From Chrysoperla carnea (lineage: Eukaryota; Arthropoda; Insecta; Neuroptera; Chrysopidae): DNA of 64,000 nt. Each line of letters starts with the position of its first letter. The stretch's first letter is position 1. This document shows positions 36,997 through 47,563 of this stretch, piece by piece. The notes below the pieces were generated by a model. It saw only the letters and a program-made list of their open reading frames with translations, was not told the origin of the DNA and did not search any database. The translations under genes and the position numbers were made by a program. The stretch is taken from assembly GCF_905475395.1 (NCBI RefSeq), contig NC_058341.1:59403501-59467500 (forward strand). The letters run 5' to 3'.

Positions 36997-39133
36997 ATTA
37001 TTAAAATCTTTTTTATGCTCAAGACCGAATTTTTTTGTAATAATGATCTCATCATAATCTATTTAGATTATTAATAAATGCGGACCTCCAAACAGATTCT
37101 TTTTGGAGCAACTTTTTCTTTTTAAAAATGCATTTCAATCAAACTGTTATTTTTTAAAATCGAAAGCCAATAACTTATAATGATTATGAACAATTATAAA
37201 TAAGTGACAAATTCATAATTACATATTTGTTTCCAAAAATTCGAGCCCATTTCGAATAATATTGCTGAACGAAATTTTTTAAGTCACATATTTTTTTAAA
37301 GTTATTTATTATAAAACGTAATAATATCACAAACTAGATATCACAAATTTTTTATTTTACTCAAAAATATTTTAATTTTATTAATTCGCTGGATTTACGA
37401 ACGGAATCAAATAGGTAATTATGAATTTTCGAATATTAATTGACTACACATACGAATGTTTTTCTAAATAACTGTCCTTTATATAAGTTTTCTCGGAATG
37501 TTTCTAAGTATACGCAAAAAATTTTAAAGGAACTGAATGATCATCCAGTTTTTTTTGTTTGCGATTTTTACTTTAAATTATAAATTTTCCTTCTTGTTTC
37601 AGAACTCAAAAAGGAAGTGATGGATTCACATGGTCAAAGAAGTATTAAAAAATAATGGAAGAAGATTATTCGATAAGCATGATAATTGTATATGTCACCG
37701 TAAGATTGTATTTTCCTTCAGATTGAAAACCAATAGGCTTCTGTCCACTAAGAATAAATCGGTCGGATAAATGCTTCTTCTTCTAATGATTAAGCATGAT
37801 ATGTAGATAACAAAACACAAAATTATTTTTCATAAAAAATACGAATTATTATTATTTTTATAAAATAATTTTAGTAAAATTAGGCATTCAGTCACGTGAC
37901 AGCAAATACCAATCAGAAAGTATTACGTCACGCCATGAAAAACGCTATGTTAACAATATTACATTTTAATAGAATGAAGAATGTTCTAATTACAACTGCT
38001 TAAACTTGCAAACACAAAATGATTGTATGTTAAGTCGTGATGTCATTCAAGACGCCATGACACTCTACACTATTGATTTGGTTTTTGGAAATAGTTTTTT
38101 TACATAACGCAAATAGTTTTTTTTTAAATAATACTTTTTTAATATAAGGACAAAAGCCTATTAGTAAGATTGTAAATTTATCAACCATTTAAATATAGTC
38201 ATAATCACCCCAATCTGTACTAACTCGACCCAAAACTCTTAAAGCTAATGCAATGAGTTGATTGAGTTGAGGGTCACTCTATCTCATTTTATTGTAGGGT
38301 CATTAATATTAATAGCAAAATTATATGTTCCAGTTCCTCTGCTTGAATATTCGAAAAATTACTCTTTCTTTAATTTTTTTTTTTATATCGAAAAAAAATT
38401 TCGTCACTTTTACAACGATTTAAATTGATTCCAAAAAATATAAATTATCAACAATTACCGTCTTCTTCATGCTTCAACACGAAAAATTTTGAAACAAGTT
38501 CTTAAAATATTTCAACTATACTTAGAAACATTCTAAATTTAAATTGTTCTATCTATTGTGGATTTTTCCAAAAACTCCTTGAGGATTTTCAATACAATAA
38601 AAGAATACGTCTACATTAAACATCTAGTTACATTTGGTTTCAATTTTTTAAAAACAGTCCTCGGATAATTTTTGGAAAACTCATATTAATTAATGATTAC
38701 GAAAATGATAAATTAAAAATGTTAAGTCAATTTTTTAATTAAAAAAAGAAGTTAAACAATGATTTTAATAAATTTTTTTAGATGAAATTTTTAAAAATAT
38801 TACAATTAAAATGATTATGAAAAGTATTGTTTTAAAAAAATAATTAAGTAAATAAGAAAATATAATTAAATGTATACACAAAAAAAAAATTAGAGAAAAA
38901 TAAATAATTTTCTGCGAAAAAAATAATTAGTAAGAGAAATTGTGCAAGTAAATTTTTTAAAAATATGTTTTGTAAATATGCATATAATATACTTCCCTTT
39001 TTTATTATTTATTCATTAATTTATTATTTATTTTTTTAAATTATCTTATTATTTATAATTTAACAATAAAATTCAACAACAGGATTTTTTTTTTGTATTT
39101 TGTTTTTTTTTTTCATTTAAAAACACTTTAATT

Positions 39134-42100
39134 TTATTCATTCTTTTTGGTGTCCAACGGTTTTATTGGATCATCATCGCTACTTTTATTATCCGGAGCA
39201 TCGCTAATTTTATCATCTTCATCCACACTCATCGATTCGACACTCTTTTTTGATGGTGAATCAGGTAGTGGTTTAATATCACCTGCACCATCGTCACTGT
39301 CTGAATCACTAGGTGAATTTCGTTCAGATTCGGATGTGCTATCAGATGATAATTGTTTAAAATTTTGATGTGGATTTTGCTCTAATTTTGGTGCAACAGC
39401 ACGTAATTTTCGAGCTGGATTATATGTGTAACAGTAACAACAACGGAATGATATATATTCAAATTCTTCTCGAAGAGCCATTCCTATAAAATGAATATAA
39501 GCTCTAATTGATATTCTATTTAAAAAATTGTATTCAAAGAAAATTAAAAATACATGACAGCCACAAAAATTGGATTATTTCAAAATTACACAATTATTTT
39601 CGGTTTTCCAGTACAACTCAATGTCATTGACATATTTTTAAGTCGCATTTCCTCCGAAAGCTAACGATTTTCGAAAAAATGTTTTAAATTAAAAATGTTA
39701 GTTTTTTTTATGAAGATAAACTTTCTAATTTAAAATGTTATTATATCTCATATCGTTTTGGATTTAAATTGACTATTAAAGCAACCCGGAGAACTGGGTC
39801 CAATCTGATGTCAGAATTCTGAAAACTCTGCTAGTTTAGTTTAAGTTATTTTTTGATTGGTTAACTTCTAAACGAGCTAATAACCATAATTTATTAAAGT
39901 TATGGTAAATTGCTCGAGTCATAATCTCTAATTGATCTAATAGATATTTCCCTATATTCCAAATTTATGGCCACCCTTAAATATCATTTATAAAAATAAA
40001 TGCGAAATCCATTCATTAACTCATTCACTGACCGGACTGACTCTGGCTGAACAGTGTATCTCTTGCATGCTGATATTTTAGGAAGTTGAAATTTTGCTCC
40101 TGGTTTAAATGTGTTATAAGCAAGTATTTTGCGAAATTCATCACCGTCTGTTACAAGCAGGATGCTATTCAAACCATAGTTCGTGGGATCGCGAAAGACG
40201 TGGGATCGAAGCAATGAGAGGATCATTACATCTACGTAAATATGTCTTGTATAAAATATCAACGGATGAAAATAAATTTCTATTTATAAGCAATTAAAAC
40301 ATGTCAAAAGGCGCTAATTTTTAGTTAATTCCAACATTCCGGAAGAAATTGGTAATATTTATAAATATTTGGAAAGCTTTTGAGCTGAGGAAATGTATAG
40401 TATTTTTTTTTCTTAGAAAAAATATGATGTCAAATAATTTATTTATTTCGTTTCATTTATTGTCATAACTTTTTCATCAATTCCGTTTTTGCTATTTGGT
40501 AACCGAACTTCAAAATGTAAAATACAGGGTGTCCGTGACTCGATGGACATTTCTTAAGAGCGAATTCTTTGGATAATTTTAAGTCAAAAGTGCCTTACTT
40601 ACCATTTTCTAAAACCCAAAAATAAGAAGTTATGTGCACTATTATGTTCCCAAAGATAATAGTTAAGAGGAGTAAACTTAATAGTAAATTAATGGTAGGC
40701 GATGTAATTATTTTGCCATATTGCTGTTATAGTGACATTTGATTGTTTATATTTGTATTTATTATTTTTTAAGTTTAATTTAAGATTAATTTAATGGTTA
40801 CATTTACAAATCAAGAATATGCCGATATTAACTTTATTTACGGATATTGTTGCGGAAATGCAAAAGCTTAAGTGCAGGAATATCAGCGGCAGTTTCCTGA
40901 TCGAAAAATGTATAATAAACAAGTGCTCTTAAATGGGCATCGTCATTTGGCAGAAAAATGAAATTTCCCTAAAACTAATGCAGACCTCCTGTACAGCGAG
41001 AAAATTCAGACGAAGAAGCTATTCTTAACATGATCGAAAATAGCCCCTCTAGTAGTTTACGAAGAAAAATTTTTAATTACTAAAATATTAAATACTTGAC
41101 TCAACAATGTCTTTATTGGTTAAATTCAATAGTGCCCATAACTCCTTAACTATTCAGTTTTGGACAAAAGTATATAAGGCACTTTCGACTTAAAATTGTC
41201 CAAAGAATACGATATGTAAATCGAGTCACGGGACTCTCTGTATATCTTTTTTGTTCAGGATTTTATATAGATTTCTTTTGTTGCTTCGTAAAAAATAGAA
41301 CTTTGGTGGTGACATTGTTTTTTCATACAAAACAATTCATATCAAACTTATAAGTAATTTTAATTCATAGACGTGAAATGTGAGGTTATTGGTAGCTTAA
41401 ACCCCCCAAATTTTTACACCCATGGAGGTAAAAAATCTTAAGTATGAAACGTAAATGAAGTTAACTGTTAAAAAAATATAGGTATACATTACCATTATGA
41501 CTTTGACAATTTTTGCATATAAGAGCAAATCTGTTGTTTGGTCCATCACCAATTAAATATTCAACCATTTTATCCAAAACACTACGTTCTCTCGCAATTA
41601 TTGTCCGTGGCATTGGTAAATTTGGTGGTGCTCCACCTGGTCTCATTTGTTGTGTTGCTACAGCATTAGAAGGTGGTCCTTGAGAATTTAAGGCTATACC
41701 ACTAGTATTTAATGGTGTTTTGGATGCCATAGACATATTATAAGGCATTGGTGTTTTAATCGACATTAATTGTGCGCCTGAATATTAATGCAAATGAAAT
41801 GTAATTTTAATTCTTATATATATTAACTAGGTGTCCAGCATTTTTAACTTTCTTGAACAGGCTTCGTAATTCCAAGAGCATTTTAACCAATGTCGCATTT
41901 ACTATGAACTATGAACTAATTCGGTGATTTTTTTGTTTGTAGCATCAATATTTTTAAGAGTTACATACTTGGGGCTACACTTAGTATACCTTTATACACA
42001 TAGGGTATAAAAACGATGAAAATGAGTACCCAGGGTTTTTTGGGGTTTCTGAATTTACATATGATTGTCAAATTGCATAATTTGATTATAGCCCAACCTT

Positions 42101-44685
42101 TGTCCTCTCCTTACTGACCCATAAAATGTATTTTTTTTTCTTTTTTATATAAAAACTAATTTAAACACGATATTGAGATTTAACAGTTCGCTGAATTCAA
42201 AGGTGGGCATATTAAGTGAATATCTGAGGAAATTTTAAAAATCGTCAAAAACTACAAATATTTTAATGGTTTATTTTTAAAAGCACATGTCTTTTGCTGA
42301 AAGTATAGCCTAAACAATTTTAGCAAATTGTTGAAAATGGAAAGTTTCCATTAATTTACGAAGTTTAGCGAGGTTTAGGTAAAAACAAGTGAAAACAAAC
42401 AATTGCCTGAGTTAGTTGTTGAAATACCATGAATAGACAGGGTTGATTATGCAATCGTTTGTTTTTTTACGTCCTGTAAGTAAAGAAAGATAGTTCCCCT
42501 GGGATAGCCACAGCCGTGTACACATAATACGACTTTGATGTCATACACATATGACTGATATTCCCATATAATACATATTATATAATGTTAGAACCTAATT
42601 TGCGCCCTCACGGGTAAACAGTGATGTTTACGAAAAAATGTTACAAACAATAGTTGTTAATTTTTTTGTAAGAAACTTTTATTCTATCTCTAACGGTTTA
42701 CAAGATGAGTCCTACGGACCCAAGACCCAATACGGTACTTGTCTGATGTCAAACTTGCCATATTACGCATAAAAATGTAAAACTAGACTTGATACCATGA
42801 CAAAATTGATTAAAAAACGAAGTAGTTATAAGCAAACAAAGATTGTTGCCCATTTCCTTTTAGCAAAACAAAGTTTTATATGTAATCTTTGTAGGAAGTG
42901 ATTAAAAAATTTAGTCAACATCCGTATTGACTTATGTTGCTCATTTTTATATTCTGAGCACGCTATAAAAATTTCAGCGTCATATCTATTTTCGTTTTAC
43001 GGATTTACGGTTATTGTGTTTACGGACAGACAGGCAGACAGACAACCGGAAATGGACAAATTAGGTGATTTTAAGAACACCCTTCCAAATTATGTTCGTA
43101 TCATTAATATTTTTAAGCGTTACAATATTGGGACTAAACTTGGTATACCTTCATATATTTCATATATATAAGGTATAGAAATTCTCGAAAATTAGCTCAA
43201 ATAACAATCAAAATGAATTGACTTTCTCAATTTTAAACAAAATATTTATAATATGGAATCAACGTTACACTTTGCAACTCACAATTTTATTAATATCTCA
43301 CTGTTAAAGATTGCTGTCTTTAAGACACACCTCCTAGCTTAAGGACGTTCCCAAAAATTCTCGTTTTCTTAGAATCATCTTTAAATTGTGTATATGCATT
43401 CTTAATTAATTAATGTCCTTTATAAACAGGAAAATTTTTAATACCCGTTACGGTGTTAAATGTATAGATTTGATCTGATAAAGTTTTCGATTGAGAAGTA
43501 TTTTTAAAGGTATGCTTTTTTATGTAACAAGGCAAATTTTCTTTAGATTTATTTGGAAAACTAATATTCAATAGTTAGAAACATGCCAAAAATATTCATA
43601 TAAAGAAAATTATAACAAGCGGGGCTCGGTTTTCCTTAAAATACATTTAATGTGATGAAATGAGTGGCATTTGTGTCTTACTTCTTCTATAAATGATTTT
43701 CTTTAAATCTTTAGGCATCAATATTTCAAAAACTGTGGTATACATCGATAAATTTTACTCAAAACGAAAGTCTCAATTATTTTCATATTCTCGTTTTTTT
43801 GGGAACGTCCTCAAGAAGCGCATAGGCTCAATATATTCGACCTAAAATTTTCGATTACTGAAAATAGTCATATTTTAAGAAGCATTTGATTACTGGACAC
43901 CTTGCTTAATTAATGCTTGGATCTAAATGTATATTTAGTTAATTAAAAATCAATGAAAAACAAACATACCACTACTTGGGTTAATTTTAGATGCTCCTTG
44001 CGATATTGGAAGACTTCGAGATGTATTTAATGACAATGATGTTGATTTCAGAGGGGTGATAGGACTAATTTCCATGCTGGATGTATTGGGTGACTTACGA
44101 AGTTGTTGTGGATCAAACTTTTCCAATATTTCTTTAGCTTTTTTATACGTTTCAGTTTCCATAACTTTATCAAGTAATTTCCTTTTTTCGGATTTCATAT
44201 CGACTAACTTTGTTTGATTTCGACGTATTTTTCGATTGAAGTACCATGTTAATAAACGTTTTACAAGAACAATTCTAAAAATTAAATCAAATTACAAAAC
44301 ACCGGGTAAGTAGGAAATTTAGGTGAACTTACATTATTGGGAATATGAGTAGGGGTGTTATATAAAAAATTTGATCGTATAAAGTTGCAGGAAAGAAAAA
44401 GAAATAAAATAACACGGCAGCGATTACATAAATTCCAACTGAAAACAGTATAAAATGTCCTACAAGTTTTTTTCGTTGCAGTTCGGTATTGCTTTTATAT
44501 TCTTCGATTTCTTTAATTCGTTCTTCTAAGTTTTCTAAAACTTCATAAGTAGTACGTTTTTTCTACAAAATAAAAAAGAAATCATTCAAGAATGAATCAT
44601 TATAGGGTCATACAAGTGTGACGATATTCCGATAAAAATTTTTTTTGATCAAACATACCCGGAACTTGCTAATAATTGCACCCAT
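39134..44685 (-). CDS. Lnp: Lunapark, ER three-way-junction protein
   Basis: Five exons: 44685-44659, 44562-44333, 44274-43970, 41777-41493 and 39483-39134; every junction is GT-AG, and the open frame spans 398 codons. The product starts MGAIISKFR, as lunaparks do (an N-terminal glycine for myristoylation follows Met). A charged coiled-coil stretch (residues about 16-41) precedes two membrane segments (about 43-66 and 70-90). A basic segment and KLLDKVMETETYKKAKEILE follow. The conserved block is RERSVLDKMVEYLIGDGPNN, then the C4 zinc finger C275-x2-C278...C297-x2-C300, with NPARK after it. The C-terminus is acidic and serine-rich. Lunapark stabilises three-way junctions of the tubular ER and acts with atlastin and reticulons. 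Length matches the family (roughly 350-430). The first coding exon has only nine codons. Intron 4 carries a DUF4817-type transposon relic, intron 3 a family A copy and a MITE. Confidence 0.95.
40525..41240 (+). mobile_element. Degenerate mariner-like transposon with DUF4817-type HTH relic (in Lnp intron 4)
   Basis: Terminal inverted repeats of about 95-130 bp start CAGGGTGTCCGTGACTCGAT and are flanked by TA on both sides. Inside, from ATG at 40794, a frame reads MVTFTNQEYADINFIYGYCC, then after a stop VQEYQRQFPDRKMYNKQVLL and, in a shifted frame, NSDEEAILNMIENSPSSSLR. This is the N-terminal helix-turn-helix (DUF4817) seen in many insect transposon proteins. Three stops or shifts and no DDE catalytic part show it cannot act by itself. 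Confidence 0.75.
41917..42010 (+). repeat. Repeat family A, 3' fragment
   Basis: Only the right end is present: TCGGTGATTTTTTTGTTTGT, ATTTTTAAGAGTTACA, CTTAGTATACC and GGGTATAA. Confidence 0.5.
42386..43176 (+). mobile_element. Repeat family A, copy 6, with a 194-bp insertion
   Basis: Begins CAAGTGAAAACAAACAATTG and ends CATATATATAAGGTATA. At 42733-42926 the family sequence CCCAATTGAC is split by about 194 bp that starts ACGGTACTTG and ends ATCCGT, with weak terminal complementarity. Lies in Lnp intron 3. Confidence 0.65.
43338..43815. mobile_element. MITE-like element with CTTRAGGACGTTCCC ends (Lnp intron 3)
   Basis: CTTAAGGACGTTCCC at the left and GGGAACGTCCTCAAG at the right are inverted repeats, each followed inward by A-rich sequence and TCTCGTTTT. 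The interior 43370-43470 is the family F repeat also seen at 10295-10425. Confidence 0.65.
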
Positions 44686-45066
44686 TTTTTATGCTTATAT
44701 AAATCGATTTATAAACTGGAATTAATATCTATTGAATAGCTAACTTTTTAACAGCTGCTATTAATAAATTTTTGGCAAATTTACAATCAAATAACCTTAC
44801 TTTGAAACAGTACCGGATAATATATATTTTTTTTGACAGTCATTCTAGTCCTATGATGTTATAAGGAAAGTACTTCTATATTTATAATGAATGCGATTTA
44901 TTTGTAAAATTAATTATTAACTTTGCATTTTGAATAACTTTTAACTATTTTCTACTTCCTCTATTCAGTTTCTGACTTGCTCATTTGTCAATTTAGCAAA
45001 TTTATAATCTAGCTTATTAATCAAGTTCAGCATCCCTACATCTATTGACAAAAATAAAAACTAATA

Positions 45067-45567
45067 ACCCGACCATCTTAGTAAAAATAAGTAATCAACC
45101 TCGGAATCTAACGGAATAAGCTAATTTTTTGTACAAACCTTTATCTCTAGTTTGATAGTACAAATGTTCTCTCAAAAGTCAAAAATGATGACGCGTTCGC
45201 GTCGTTATATATTCAAGGTCAAAGGTATCGAAAAACAGTTTTTTGTTAATATCTCGTTTCTTTTGCGTTCTATCGTGTTAGCATTTGTTATGAAAGTTGT
45301 AGAGGGTAAAATTTTCTACAAATTTTGCCTGAAACTTTTTTTTGTATGTTGAACCGTTTTTGAAATAGAGGGCGCAGAAGGTGTTGCGCTTAGCTTAACG
45401 TACTTTAGTTCTAGGTCAATATTTACAAATATAAGGTATTAACGACGCGAACGCGTTATCATTTGTGACTTTTGAGAGAACATTTGTACTATCAAAATAA
45501 AGGTTTGTACAAAAAATTAGCTTATTCCGTTAGATTCCGAGGTGAAACCCTAAGATGATTGGCGTAT
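45067..45567. mobile_element. Foldback element, family C, short copy
   Basis: The same outer arms as 26341-27730 (CCCGACCATCTTAGTAAAAA; right end CCTAAGATGATTGGCG) and the same interior block with the GACGCGTTCGCGTCG palindrome, but without the three inner hairpins: only one GGTCAATATTTACAAATAT unit remains. Confidence 0.7.
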
Positions 45568-45842
45568 AATGTATTTAGTTTTTAGAAGATATGTAACTGA
45601 AAATGAACCATCCTTCCAGAACTAAACTTGACTAAACAATAGTTTTGTTTGATCGTTGTCGATTATTCAAATTTTCTTGGTACATGTATTAGATCGTTTA
45701 ACCATTTCTAGTTTTTAAAATTTTCTTATTTTCTTTATTGCAATCGTTTGGTTATGATTGGCTACTGCAGTTCAATGCATAGATAAAAGATTTAGTTTGG
45801 TTCAATGTTTACTCAATTGATTTTTTTTTTCCGCAATTTTAA

Positions 45843-45997
45843 AATAGGGTTTTTCATTTCAATTGCGATTCATTATTGTTTCGGATAGACAGTAATAAGT
45901 TGAACAAAGATATTTGTTAATCATTTTATCACATTAATTTTTTAACAAATTGTCCGAAAGAAAAGGTAATAACTTTTTAAAATGAAAAGGTCTATTG
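45843..45997 (+). mobile_element. MITE family D, copy 2
   Basis: Ends AATAGGGTTTTTCATTT and AATGAAAAGGTCTATTG are inverted repeats; interior TGTTTCGGATAGACAGTAAT matches copies 1 and 3. Confidence 0.65.
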
Positions 45998-46339
45998 TTG
46001 CTTGTTTCTTTTGGTAGAAAGGGGACATAAAGTATTAAATAACATTTGGTGGTTTTTGATATATGTTATTTTATTCATTTTAGGTCACTTTTTAACTTCT
46101 TGGTTATTAGCGACTACAGGGACTTTATATTATTTATTTATTTTATTTACAGAGAGTAAGTAAGTATAATAAGTATTTATCGTAAATCTCTCGGTACTTG
46201 ATTTTTGTTTCTTTCCTGTTGATATCTGTGGCACTCTGAGAGACCGTGGAGTACCGACATTGTAGTATTGTAATGTGGGCATTGCAATTGGTTTGGATTA
46301 TTTATGATGTTACATGAATACTGTACTCTTGGCAGTTAA

Positions 46340-47120
46340 GACCTTAGATCATCTATTACTAGATAGGCCCATCATGTACCAATAGACCTTTTCATCGATT
46401 TGCTTTTGTTTTGGACAGTTGTCAAAAAACTATTCAATCTAAGAAAGTTAAATATATTTTATCTTTTTCAAGCAGCGCATTTTGACAAGGATAGAAGATA
46501 TAAGATATGTCTTTACTTGATTGAAAACAGTCCGAAACAAAACAGAATCATTTTGTAAATGAAAAGCCCTATTATGTACAATTTTGCTTCACAGAGAAGA
46601 TTAACAAAGACAACAACAGAAAATTTAACAACTGACAGAGAAACACAATAACAGAACATGGTATTCAATGCGCATGGTCGTATTCACGGAAGTCAGCTGC
46701 TTCAATATTTACTTTATGTTCTAAAAATGGTTATTATATTATATATTAAAACATGTGCATTAATAATCATGCTTCGTCATTTATTAGACTTCTCAATCAT
46801 CTTGAAGATGTGGTTCTCACTCTGTTGCCAATGCCAGTTGGTATATTTTCAAAGGTTAAGACTTGGCAATTTTTTTATGATGTTTTGCGTATTTCTTGAA
46901 GCTTAAAAGAGGTGGGAGCTGTTGCCATTTTTGTTTTCGTCGTTGGCGAGTATTACATGATTCATGTATTTCTTGACTTTACGGTGGGCGATTGAATTGG
47001 GTTTGATATCTTTTCAATAAGTGTTGCTTCCACCTGCTTAGTCAGCAAATTTGACGCCCAGTATTCCTTGATGTAAAGAGATCCATGCTAGAACAACGTT
47101 TGAACCATAGTAATTTAAAA
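46340..47120 (-). pseudogene. LINE 3' relic with RNase H remnant (minus strand)
   Basis: Read on the minus strand, 47108 onward gives GSNVVLAWISLHQGILGVKF and then AD before a stop, which resembles the SHxGIxGNExAD core of LINE RNase H domains; several stops follow. The part 46340-46851 matches 53841-54340 inverted, so this is a 3' untranslated end of one LINE family. A family D MITE (46380-46573) is inserted in it. Confidence 0.6.
46380..46573. mobile_element. MITE family D, copy 3, with 6-bp target duplication
   Basis: Ends CAATAGACCTTTTCAT and ATGAAAAGCCCTATT; flanked on both sides by ATGTAC (46374-46379, 46574-46579). The related LINE copy at 54270-54300 has the site once and no insert. 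Confidence 0.8.
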
Positions 47121-47563
47121 AGTGTATGATATATTTTTTTCAATAAACGTCAAATTTTTTAGTTATTTAACGTTACTCCGAATTTCAATCACCATTAACT
47201 CGAAAAGTATGGACTTTTAGAAATATACTTAGACACTTTTTGCTTAGATTTCATCGCTCTATCCATTTCCGCTGCCATTTTCAAAATATATTTTTGTACC
47301 CGCTAGAAGGGGTGATTACCACCCCCTAGAAAAAAAGCTTCATTATAAGCACACAACTTTTGATCTAGAGGGTGCAATAAAGCGTAATCCCAAATTTTCA
47401 TCGAAATCGGTGCTATAAATGAATATTTAGAGATTTCGTCTTTTTTTCACCTCGTTTATTGGAGTACCCGTAAAAATATGAAACCCAAAAAAAAAAAAAA
47501 AAACGAAACAACAATAAATATATTCAGTATAAATTTTAATAAAAAATAACATAAAAGTACATC

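Larger units (their letters stand above)
28500..39133. other. Gene-free stretch between BNIP2-type gene and Lnp
   Basis: Contains the BNIP2 5' side, a family D and a family B copy, foldbacks and a strong short hairpin, listed separately. Nothing was recognised in 29030-30027, 31960-33720, 33780-34730, 35160-36765 or 37000-39133 beyond AT-rich sequence and some A/T runs; short open frames there show no domain. Confidence 0.6.
44686..47563. other. Intergenic stretch between Lnp and Hibadh
   Basis: Holds a short family C foldback, two family D MITEs and a LINE 3' relic; the parts between (44690-45060, 47125-47560) show nothing recognisable. The Lnp promoter must lie at its left edge, but I could not identify elements. 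Confidence 0.6.

Noticed and set aside
39147-39368. Serine-rich plus-strand frame
   Set aside because: Antisense of the acidic, serine-rich end of Lnp.
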